Below are positions 1-6,505 of a DNA stretch of 12,212 nucleotides, piece after piece. The stretch covers positions 1 through 12,212 of the forward strand of contig NZ_JWHR01000043.1 in the NCBI RefSeq assembly GCF_000808015.1, written 5' to 3'. The notes below the pieces were generated by a model, which ran no database searches, had not been told where the DNA came from, and saw only the letters and a list, made by a program, of their open reading frames with translations. The first letter of the stretch is position 1, and each line of letters starts with the position of its first letter. The position numbers and the translations under genes were made by a program. This stretch comes from Terrisporobacter othiniensis (lineage in GTDB: Bacteria; Bacillota; Clostridia; Peptostreptococcales; Peptostreptococcaceae).

Positions 1-73
1 ATTTCAAATATTCATAATTTAAATTTTTTATTTTATTTATAAACTAGTAATTTGTCTACAATATAAAATTATA

Positions 74-109
74 AAGCCAACAGTTATAAATAAATTTAAC
101 TGCTGGCTT
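74..109 (-). terminator. Probable terminator of the glycerol operon
   Basis: Arms 74-86 and 97-109 pair over 13 positions around a 10-base loop. One position is an A-C mismatch in plus-strand RNA but a U-G wobble in minus-strand RNA, which favours minus-strand use. The minus-strand sequence after the stem begins CTTTATAATTTTAT, a broken U tract, while the plus side has no T run. It lies about 140 bases past the stop of the hydrolase gene and is the likeliest end of that transcript. The imperfect U tract limits confidence. Confidence 0.5.
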
Positions 110-200
110 AACTTCATTCCTGACATATAATCAAATCTTTTCAATAACTTTACTTACTAATAGTATCAAATGTCTAGATATTTTTGTATATCCCTTTAAC

Positions 201-238
201 TACAAAATGGTGTATCAGATTCGATACACCATTTTGTA
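201..238. repeat. Perfect 16-bp inverted repeat after the hydrolase gene
   Basis: TACAAAATGGTGTATC at 201-216 is the exact reverse complement of 223-238, with a 6-base spacer. It starts 8 bases past the hydrolase stop codon on the minus strand. A transcript would form a very stable hairpin, but no T run follows on either strand, so it is not a textbook intrinsic terminator. It may protect the mRNA 3' end, assist termination together with the hairpin at 74-109, or be a binding site for a dimeric regulator. Confidence 0.7.
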
Positions 239-246
239 CAACTATT

Positions 247-1191
247 TTAAGAATGAGCATATTCTTTTTGTCTTTCATCTAGCCAAGAAATTATATCCGT
301 CATGACATCTTCTTTATTTATCTCATTTAACATTTCATGCCTTCCTCCTTTGTATAACTTGCATGAAACATTCTTTACACCTAAATTTATGTATCTCTCT
401 CTAAGCCTTAGGACTCCCTTTCCATTTTTACCAACAGGGTCTTTATCTCCAGACATAATATATATTGGTAAATTTAGAGGAACTTTTTTTAAATTATATG
501 TATCTTCGATTTCTTGAAGACCTTTTATAAAATCATAGAAAAATCCACAAGTAAATAATACACCACAGAAAGGATCTTCTATATATTTTTGAACTTCTTT
601 TTCATCTCTGGTTAACCAATCAAAATCAGTTTTCGCTGGCTTAAAGCCTTTATTATTTCCACCAAATATTAAATTGTCTAATATTTTACTTCTATATTTT
701 CTTCCATGTTTTTTACATTCACTATTTGCTAAAAATGCTCCTGCTTTTAAAACAATACCATGTTTTCCATTTGACCCAGATAATATTAGCCCAGCTAAAT
801 TACTGCCGTACTCCATTATATATCTTTGACTTGCAAAAGAGCCCATACTGTGTCCAAATAAATATATTGGTAAATCAGGATTTTCTTCTTTAATTATGTT
901 TGTAAAAGTATTCATATCTTCCACTAAACATGTGAATCCATCTTCCTCAGCTAAATAGCCTACATTATCTAGAGTTTTAGCTGTTAAACCATGACCTCTA
1001 TGGTCATTTATATAAACTATATAACCATTTTCAGTTAGTTTTTCAGCAAAATTTTCATATCTAATCGCTGTTTCTGACATACCATGAGCTATTTGCACTA
1101 CTGCTTTTGGATTTACATCTTCACTAGTCCATTTATAAAAATGTATATCTAAACCTTCTTTTCCTTTAAAATAAAATTCTTTACATTCCAT
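247..1191 (-). CDS. Alpha/beta hydrolase, monoglyceride lipase type
   Basis: This 314-residue protein is a serine alpha/beta hydrolase of the monoacylglycerol lipase (lysophospholipase, Hydrolase_4) group. The nucleophile elbow GHSMG is at 113-117 with Ser115. The likely acid is Asp251 in SGDKDPVG and the base is His285 in GGRHE. HG at 36-37 fits the oxyanion-hole region, and DHRGHG (63-68) is a typical strand-turn motif of this group. No signal peptide is seen, so it is probably cytoplasmic. The ATG is supported by GAGG eight bases upstream. It is the third gene after gldA and the dihydroxyacetone kinase gene, 71 bases past the latter. Release of glycerol from monoacylglycerol would feed those two enzymes; that substrate is inferred from family and context, and a lysophospholipid or another ester is possible. 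Confidence 0.85.
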   Translation of the reverse strand: MECKEFYFKGKEGLDIHFYKWTSEDVNPKAVVQIAHGMSETAIRYENFAEKLTENGYIVYINDHRGHGLTAKTLDNVGYLAEEDGFTCLVEDMNTFTNIIKEENPDLPIYLFGHSMGSFASQRYIMEYGSNLAGLILSGSNGKHGIVLKAGAFLANSECKKHGRKYRSKILDNLIFGGNNKGFKPAKTDFDWLTRDEKEVQKYIEDPFCGVLFTCGFFYDFIKGLQEIEDTYNLKKVPLNLPIYIMSGDKDPVGKNGKGVLRLRERYINLGVKNVSCKLYKGGRHEMLNEINKEDVMTDIISWLDERQKEYAHS

Positions 1192-1262
1192 AATTCTTGC
1201 CTCATAAATATATATTTTTTAAGTGTATTAAAATAAATTATTTAATATACTTTACTATTATA

Positions 1263-3014
1263 CTACTTTATGGAATTAAATACTTCAGTAAATATTACAC
1301 CTAGTCCATATGCTCCAGCATCTGGATGACCTAAACTTCTATCACCAACAGTTCCAGCACGCCCCATACGAGCAACTATTTCTTCTGTAGATTTTGCTCC
1401 ATCTACTGCAGCCTTTGCTCCATATTCAAACGCTTTTTTGAAAGTATGATTTTCTTTTACACTTCTTGTCCAAGCATCTGCACAAGGTACTAAAGCATCT
1501 ATTAAAGTCTTATCTCCAACAACTGCTCCACGTCCAAAAGACCTCTCACCAGTAGCTTGAATTCCTTTAACTGTTGCTTGCATCATATTTGCAAAGTCGT
1601 TCATGTTTAATTCTTTCTTGTCTCCTACTTCTTTAGATGCTGCTCTAAAAGCAGATCCCCAAATTGGACCAGATGCTCCTCCACAATGCTCCATTATTAC
1701 CATAGAACAATCATCTAAAAACTTACTTATAGTCAAACTATCCTGTGACAATATTTCTTTCCACTCTCTTTTTAATTGCTTAAACCCTTTAGCTACACTC
1801 ATTCCAAAGTCTCCGTCACCTGCAAAAGAATCTAATTCACAAAACTCTACTTCATTTTTTATTATTACTTCACTCATTTTATCTACTATATATATCATAT
1901 TATCTAACGTAATTTTTTCATCTACTATACATGACATTTCTTCTTTTGACTCTAATTCAAAAGATGTAATTGAATCTTCATCGCATATTCCTAAAGAAGT
2001 ATATTTTACTGAATTAACTGGTCCACTTACTTTAAATGCCGGTGTATCACTTTCTTCACATAGTAATTCTTTTAACTCATCATCTAATTTTAATATTGAT
2101 ACAGAAGCACCTGCCATATCTATACTTGTCATGTAATTTCCTACAAAAATTCTGTTTATTTTTATATTTTTATTTGCTAATTCTCTTGTAACAGAATTAT
2201 TAAATAAGTATAACTCTTGTAAAGGAGTGCTACCAAATCCATTTATCAATAAAGCTATCTCATCATTTTCATTAAGCTTCATATCACTTGAAATAGCATC
2301 TACTATTCTAGAAGCTATTTCATCAGCAGTTGTTATTTTTTCTCTTTTTATACCTGGCTCACCATGTATTCCCACACCAAATTCCATCTCATCTTCTGCA
2401 ATTTCAAAAGTAGGATTTCCTTTAGCTGGTACTGTACAAGATGTTAGTCCAAATCCCAAACTTCTCACATTGTCAGCTGCCTTTTGTGCTACTGTTTTTA
2501 CTTCTTCTAATGACATACCTTTTTCTGCTGCTGCACCTGCAATTTTATGAACAAACACAGTTCCTGCAACACCACGTCTTCCTACTGTATATAAGCTATC
2601 TTCTACTGCTATATCGTCATCTACTTTTACATAATCTACAGTTATTTTATCTTCACTTGCTAAATGAGCAGCATTTTTGAAATTCATCATGTCTCCACTG
2701 TAGTTTTTTATTATAAGTAAAGTACCTTTTTCACTGACAGTAGCTTTTATTCCTTGATAAACTTGAATTTGAGAAGGTGATGCAAATACGTCTCCGCATA
2801 TGGCTGCATCTAACATTCCTTTTCCTATAAATCCTGCATGTGCTGGCTCGTGACCACTACCTCCACCACTTATTAAGCTTACTTTATTTTTATTTATTTC
2901 TTTTTTCTTTATTATTTTATACTTTTTAATGAACTCTAACTCAGGATGAGCTAGGGCTATTCCGTTACACATTTCCATAACAACATTTTCTGGTTTATTT
3001 ATGATTTTTTTCAT
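1263..3014 (-). CDS. dhaK: ATP-dependent dihydroxyacetone kinase, fused DhaK-DhaL
   Basis: This 583-residue cytoplasmic enzyme phosphorylates dihydroxyacetone to dihydroxyacetone phosphate, which enters glycolysis. The DhaK domain covers about 1-330, with the substrate-site loop GGGSGHEPAH (50-59), SGDMMNF (106-112) and the presumed covalent substrate-binding His217 in GIHGEPG. The DhaL domain covers about 370-583, with the metal-binding aspartates in LDSFAGDGD (Asp395, Asp400, Asp402), the nucleotide loop GGASGP (445-450) and GDRSLGHPDAGA near the C-terminus (557-568). The fused form, about the length of the Citrobacter freundii enzyme, points to ATP rather than the phosphotransferase system as donor. 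AGGTGG precedes the ATG by five bases. It follows gldA by 103 bases on the same strand, giving the oxidative glycerol route as a pair. Both domains look complete. Confidence 0.95.
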   Translation of the reverse strand: MKKIINKPENVVMEMCNGIALAHPELEFIKKYKIIKKKEINKNKVSLISGGGSGHEPAHAGFIGKGMLDAAICGDVFASPSQIQVYQGIKATVSEKGTLLIIKNYSGDMMNFKNAAHLASEDKITVDYVKVDDDIAVEDSLYTVGRRGVAGTVFVHKIAGAAAEKGMSLEEVKTVAQKAADNVRSLGFGLTSCTVPAKGNPTFEIAEDEMEFGVGIHGEPGIKREKITTADEIASRIVDAISSDMKLNENDEIALLINGFGSTPLQELYLFNNSVTRELANKNIKINRIFVGNYMTSIDMAGASVSILKLDDELKELLCEESDTPAFKVSGPVNSVKYTSLGICDEDSITSFELESKEEMSCIVDEKITLDNMIYIVDKMSEVIIKNEVEFCELDSFAGDGDFGMSVAKGFKQLKREWKEILSQDSLTISKFLDDCSMVIMEHCGGASGPIWGSAFRAASKEVGDKKELNMNDFANMMQATVKGIQATGERSFGRGAVVGDKTLIDALVPCADAWTRSVKENHTFKKAFEYGAKAAVDGAKSTEEIVARMGRAGTVGDRSLGHPDAGAYGLGVIFTEVFNSIK

Positions 3015-3062
3015 TTATTCCACCTCATAAGTCATATTTTAAATTTAAAATACTATAAATTA

Positions 3063-3105
3063 TATAAATATAAGTACCTATTTTTATAAAGTACTTATAT
3101 TTATA
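3063..3105. repeat. AT-rich 15-bp inverted repeat between gldA and dhaK
   Basis: Arms 3063-3077 and 3091-3105 are perfectly complementary around a 13-base loop. In minus-strand RNA the hairpin lies just after the gldA stop and before the kinase gene, with no T run in that direction. It could partly attenuate readthrough or mark an RNA processing point. With only two G-C pairs the stem is weak. Confidence 0.5.
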
Positions 3106-3117
3106 ATTTTTTACATC

Positions 3118-4248
3118 CTATTTATTATTTTTATAGTTTTTTCCAAGTCTATCAGCAGTTATAATTGCAGCTGCCACAGCTTCTACGCTTATAGGTTGTG
3201 GCATAGAATGTACTGATTCTTCTGGTATACAAGATTTTTCTGCAACTTCCATTAATTCTTCTTCGCTTATTTCATTTACCCCTATATCTTCTAAACACAC
3301 TGGTAAACCAACTTCCACACAGAAGTCTAATACTTGATTTATTTCTTCTTCAGATGCATTTTCTAGCACTAACTGAGCTAAAGTACCAAATGCAACTTTT
3401 TCACCATGGAAATACTTATGAGTTCCTTCTAATATAGTAAGACCGTCATGTATAGCGTGAGCTGCTGCAAGTCCTCCACTCTCAAAACCAATTCCTGATA
3501 AAAGTATATTTGTTTCTATTATATTTTCAAGAGCAGGAGTAACTAAATTACAATCACAAGATACCTTTGCCTTAGGTCCATCAGCAAGTAAAGTTTCATA
3601 ACATAATTTTGCAAGAGCAAAAGCAGTATTAGTACCTTTTGCTGGAGCTGTTAAGTTTTCTCTTGCTCCGCAAGGAAGACCAGCATTTACATTTGAATAT
3701 GATTTTCTTGTTGCTCTAGCCTCAAAATAAGTTGATAATGCATCACCCATGCCAGATACTAAAAATCTAGTAGGTGCTTTAGCTATTACAGTTGTATCTA
3801 TTAGTACAACACTCGGACTTTGTTTAAAATATGCGTAATCATCAAAAGATCCATCTGGAGTGTATAATACTGCTGAGTGACTAGTAGGTGCATCTGTTGC
3901 TGCTATTGTTGGAACTATTATTAAAGCTTCACCTTCAGCCACACATTTTGAAGTATCTATTGCTTTACCTCCACCAAGTCCTATTGTACAATCACACTTA
4001 TTTTCTCTTGCTACTTCTTGTAATCTTGCTACTTCTTGTCTTGAGCATTCTCCTGTAAATCCACTTTCTACTAAAGTAATATTAAACTTATCACAAGTTT
4101 TGTCTAACTTATCTTTTACACGATTAACATCATCTGGATGTGCTATAAGTAGTGCTGATTTTCCAAAAGTTTTTACGAAATAACCTAAATTTAATAATTC
4201 ATCTTCACCTTGAACATATTTTGTTGGACATATTAATGCTTTTCTCAT
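3118..4248 (-). CDS. gldA: Glycerol dehydrogenase, NAD-dependent
   Basis: This 376-residue protein of the iron-type alcohol dehydrogenase superfamily, glycerol dehydrogenase branch, oxidises glycerol to dihydroxyacetone with NAD. The nucleotide-binding loop GLGGGKAIDTSK is at 90-101. The metal ligands known from the Bacillus stearothermophilus enzyme match Asp169 (SGMGDALSTYFEA), His264 (AAAHAIHDG) and His281 (FHGEKVAFG). The length is slightly above the usual 365-370 residues and the protein looks intact. The ATG has GGGAG about ten bases upstream. It is the first gene of the glycerol module, with the kinase and a lipase-like hydrolase downstream. The upstream DNA holds a TATAAT with a poor -35, an inverted repeat and a Rex-like operator, suggesting control by an activator and by NADH/NAD ratio. 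The enzyme assignment is firm; the regulation is inference. Confidence 0.95.
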   Translation of the reverse strand: MRKALICPTKYVQGEDELLNLGYFVKTFGKSALLIAHPDDVNRVKDKLDKTCDKFNITLVESGFTGECSRQEVARLQEVARENKCDCTIGLGGGKAIDTSKCVAEGEALIIVPTIAATDAPTSHSAVLYTPDGSFDDYAYFKQSPSVVLIDTTVIAKAPTRFLVSGMGDALSTYFEARATRKSYSNVNAGLPCGARENLTAPAKGTNTAFALAKLCYETLLADGPKAKVSCDCNLVTPALENIIETNILLSGIGFESGGLAAAHAIHDGLTILEGTHKYFHGEKVAFGTLAQLVLENASEEEINQVLDFCVEVGLPVCLEDIGVNEISEEELMEVAEKSCIPEESVHSMPQPISVEAVAAAIITADRLGKNYKNNK

Positions 4249-4302
4249 CTTTTAATTACTCCCATCTATTTTTGTTTTATTTGGTTTAAATTTTATATTT
4301 TA

Positions 4303-4308
4303 ATTATA
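4303..4308 (-). promoter_or_regulatory. Candidate -10 element of the gldA promoter
   Basis: A perfect TATAAT is read on the minus strand about 55 bases upstream of the gldA start codon. No sequence resembling TTGACA lies 16-18 bases further upstream. A good -10 without a -35 is typical of promoters that need an activator. The region is AT-rich, so chance TATAAT matches are expected. Confidence 0.4.
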
Positions 4309-4342
4309 ATACCGTTTCCTTTTTAATCATGAGTCTTATATG

Positions 4343-4377
4343 TCATAAAATTACAATTTATAATCGTAATTTTATGA
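4343..4377. promoter_or_regulatory. 12-bp inverted repeat upstream of gldA, possible operator
   Basis: TCATAAAATTAC at 4343-4354 is the exact reverse complement of 4366-4377, with an 11-base spacer. Its centre is about 52 bases upstream of the candidate TATAAT, near -64 relative to the expected transcript start. That is a usual distance for an activator site. The neighbouring PocR-AraC regulator is the natural candidate, although AraC-type proteins more often bind direct repeats. It is not a good terminator, having a weak stem and no T tract. Confidence 0.4.
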
Positions 4378-4410
4378 ACTAAAATAATAAAATTGTACTA
4401 TTTCTACTTT

Positions 4411-4428
4411 TTGTTAAGTACTTAACTA
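4411..4428. promoter_or_regulatory. Rex-type operator upstream of gldA
   Basis: TTGTTAAGTACTTAACTA matches the clostridial Rex consensus TTGTTAA-N4-TTAACAA at 13 of 14 fixed positions, and 14 bases of it form a perfect palindrome. Rex is the NADH/NAD-sensing repressor of fermentation genes and is released when NADH is high. A site ahead of an NAD-linked glycerol dehydrogenase is consistent with that role. It lies about 105 bases upstream of the TATAAT at 4303-4308, so it may act on a promoter further upstream that I could not define. The motif match is seen; function is inferred. Confidence 0.6.
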
Positions 4429-4511
4429 TTTTAATAAATATCTAACTTTACTAAACTTCATATGTTCAACACTATGTATTTACCTTTTATTTATAAAAAT
4501 GCTAACTCAAA

Positions 4512-4558
4512 AAAGCTGTAAATACAAAAGAAATAAATTCTTTTATATTTACAGCTTT
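4512..4558 (-). terminator. Intrinsic terminator of the PocR-AraC gene
   Basis: A long hairpin has 13 pairs (4512-4524 with 4546-4558), one mismatch, then seven more pairs (4526-4532 with 4538-4544) around a 5-base loop. On the minus strand the stem runs into TTTTTT. It lies about 80 bases past the end of the regulator gene and separates it from the gldA unit, so gldA must have its own promoter. Confidence 0.88.
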
Positions 4559-4638
4559 ATTGTTATTACCATTAAATTGTTAATCTTTTATCTATACCTT
4601 ACATTTATATATTAACTCTCTTCTTAACTTCAAAATTT

Positions 4639-5685
4639 TTAAATATTTTTATAATATTTTCTGTAAACAGAAGGTGTCATCCCTTCATACTTTTTAAATA
4701 TTTTTATAAAATATCCTGGTTCATTAAAACCAAGTTCATCACTTATTTGGCTTATGCTCATATCGCTCTCTTCCAAAATGTCTTTAGCCCACTTAATTTT
4801 TAATTTTGATATATAATTGGAAAAACTCTGTCCCATTTCTTTAGAAAACAATCGACTAAAATAACTCTGACTTATATGACAAACTTTTGCCATATTTTCC
4901 ACTGTAATATTTTCACTTTTATTTTTATATATATAGTCAATAGCTGGCTTTAATGTGGAACTAATTTTTTTATTATCTTCATCGTATATATCTTCAGAAA
5001 CTTAAGCATCAACCATGGCGTTAGATATTCCCTTTTTTATATTTTCAATATTTTTTACACTATATCCTTCAAAAAAGTTGGAATCCAACTCCATATTACT
5101 TCCTAGTGACTTTTTATACATTTCTAATATTAAATTTTTATCTAAAGCTTCTTCAACCAAATAATTACATAAGGAAGACAACATATTAGCAATATTTTGT
5201 ACTTCTTCATAAGTAAGTAAAGGTAGTTCATCATAGTATTCTTTAAAATCCTCCAGTACCTCTCTTGCTACTGATTTATGAGAAGTATCAACTATTTTTT
5301 CCATGTCTTGTGTTATATTCTCCTTTAACTTCACTTGTCCTGCCATTATTGCTCCCATATATCTCCCATCAATAATAATAGGCACTGCCACATCTACTAT
5401 ATTATAATGACATAAATAAATATAAGGCTCATTAGATCTAACAGCTTCAAGTCCACCTCTGGAGTCACACTTTTGACAATACTTTACCATTTGAGCATTA
5501 TTTCTTACAGATTCACAAAACTTAGAACATTTACTATGTTTACTTATGGGATTTCCCTTATAATCAACAGTTATAATAGCCATATTTGTAACTAAAGATA
5601 AATTATCTTGAAGAGTTTGCCATTTTTTAAAATCTATTACTTTATCCAAATTTATTTTATCTTTTTTCAATGTAAAATCCCCCAT
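4639..5685 (-). pseudogene. PocR-sensor AraC-family regulator split by an in-frame stop
   Basis: Read in one frame, this is a 348-codon regulator with an N-terminal PocR ligand-binding domain (cysteines 53, 57, 70, 73 and 92; VDVAVPIIIDGRYMGA at 97-112) and a C-terminal AraC double helix-turn-helix ending YRKYYKNI. Codon 228 is TAA (5002-5004), in the linker. Beyond it the same frame continues with no further stop through LKPAIDYIYKNKSENITVEN into the intact DNA-binding domain, so one base change accounts for the break. A GTG at 4900-4902 could restart only an 87-residue piece lacking the first helix, without a clear ribosome site. The ATG at 5683-5685 has no Shine-Dalgarno, whereas TTG at 5668-5670 follows GGGGGA and may be the real start. 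PocR domains in related regulators sense small diols or glycerol-type ligands, and the glycerol module is next door. A sequencing error or readthrough is the alternative. Confidence 0.8.
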
Positions 5686-5711
5686 ACATATGATTATTAT
5701 TTGACTTTTTA

Positions 5712-6491
5712 TTATAAAGTAAGCTTATAAGAATTTTCTTTAAGCCACTTTTCACTTTCTTTAAAATTTGGAAGTATTTCTTCTACAAGATTATAAAAAT
5801 CCTTAGAATGATTCATATGAACCAAGTGTGAAAACTCATGAACTAATATATAATCTATTACATCAACTTTTAACATAGAAATTCTAGAATTAATATAAAT
5901 AGTTTTACTAGATGTACAGCTTCCCCATCTTTTCTTTTGTTCTTTAATTTTAATTATATTAGGACTTAATTTATTCATCATAGGCTTTTCTTTTTTTAAT
6001 ACTTCAAGTCTTGTTATGACTATCTTTTCACTTTCTATCTTGTACCACTTTTTCAGTTCATTTTTAATATATTCAATCTCATTATTATTTGTAGTAATTA
6101 TTAAGCTTTCATCTTTTATATATATATAACAATAATTCTTTTTATTATTTTGAATATTTTTATCTTCTATTATTTTTAGTTCATATTCTTTTCCTAGATA
6201 GTAAAATATTTCTCCATCAACATATTTTCTATCCTTAAAACTCTCATCAATATGTTCAAATTTATCTAAGGTCTTCATTATCCAAGATGACTTTTCCTCA
6301 AGTACTTTTTTTAAAAATGAAATAGATACAGATCTTGGACTAATTATTTCTATGGTGTTTTTTGGAATTATTCTAATGGATATATTTTTTCTTTTTCTAT
6401 AAACTACATTAACATCTATGACTTCTTCCTTATATAAAAAGCTAATTGAGTTATTTTTATTATCTAAAATTACTTTGTATTTTTCTTTCAT
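5712..6491 (-). CDS. YgjP-like metal-dependent hydrolase (DUF45)
   Basis: This 259-residue protein is of the YgjP/DUF45 family, zincin-like predicted metallopeptidases related to SprT and M48 proteins. The zinc motif HEFSH is at 218-222, with a likely third ligand His228 in HMNHSKDF, as in the family. The hallmark RWGSC (188-192) precedes it. The N-terminal half is a lysine-rich beta region without membrane segments. GGGAGAAG lies just before the ATG. The gene starts 14 bases after the GTPase stop, so the two are almost certainly co-transcribed and perhaps translationally coupled. The split PocR regulator follows by 26 bases. The physiological substrate of this family is not established; a role in protein quality control beside a translation factor would be a guess. 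Confidence 0.88.
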   Translation of the reverse strand: MKEKYKVILDNKNNSISFLYKEEVIDVNVVYRKRKNISIRIIPKNTIEIISPRSVSISFLKKVLEEKSSWIMKTLDKFEHIDESFKDRKYVDGEIFYYLGKEYELKIIEDKNIQNNKKNYCYIYIKDESLIITTNNNEIEYIKNELKKWYKIESEKIVITRLEVLKKEKPMMNKLSPNIIKIKEQKKRWGSCTSSKTIYINSRISMLKVDVIDYILVHEFSHLVHMNHSKDFYNLVEEILPNFKESEKWLKENSYKLTL

Positions 6492-6505
6492 TTTCTTCTC
6501 CCAAG

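Noticed and set aside
302..517. Plus-strand open frame of 71 codons
   Set aside because: It is antisense to the C-terminal part of the hydrolase, with no family resemblance.
1221..1252. AT-rich 12-pair hairpin between the kinase and hydrolase genes
   Set aside because: It is almost all A-T, its wobble pair favours the untranscribed plus strand, and no T run follows on the minus strand; probably chance.
1603..2136. Plus-strand open frame of 177 codons
   Set aside because: It lies antisense inside the dihydroxyacetone kinase gene, whose motifs are unambiguous; the translation is low-complexity Ser/Leu/Ile-rich and has no ribosome site.
2227..2680. Two plus-strand open frames
   Set aside because: Both are antisense to the DhaK domain and are shadows of its codon pattern.
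4310..4322. GGAAACGGTATT on the minus strand as a CcpA (cre) site before gldA
   Set aside because: Only about eight of twelve positions fit a cre-type palindrome and the symmetry is poor.
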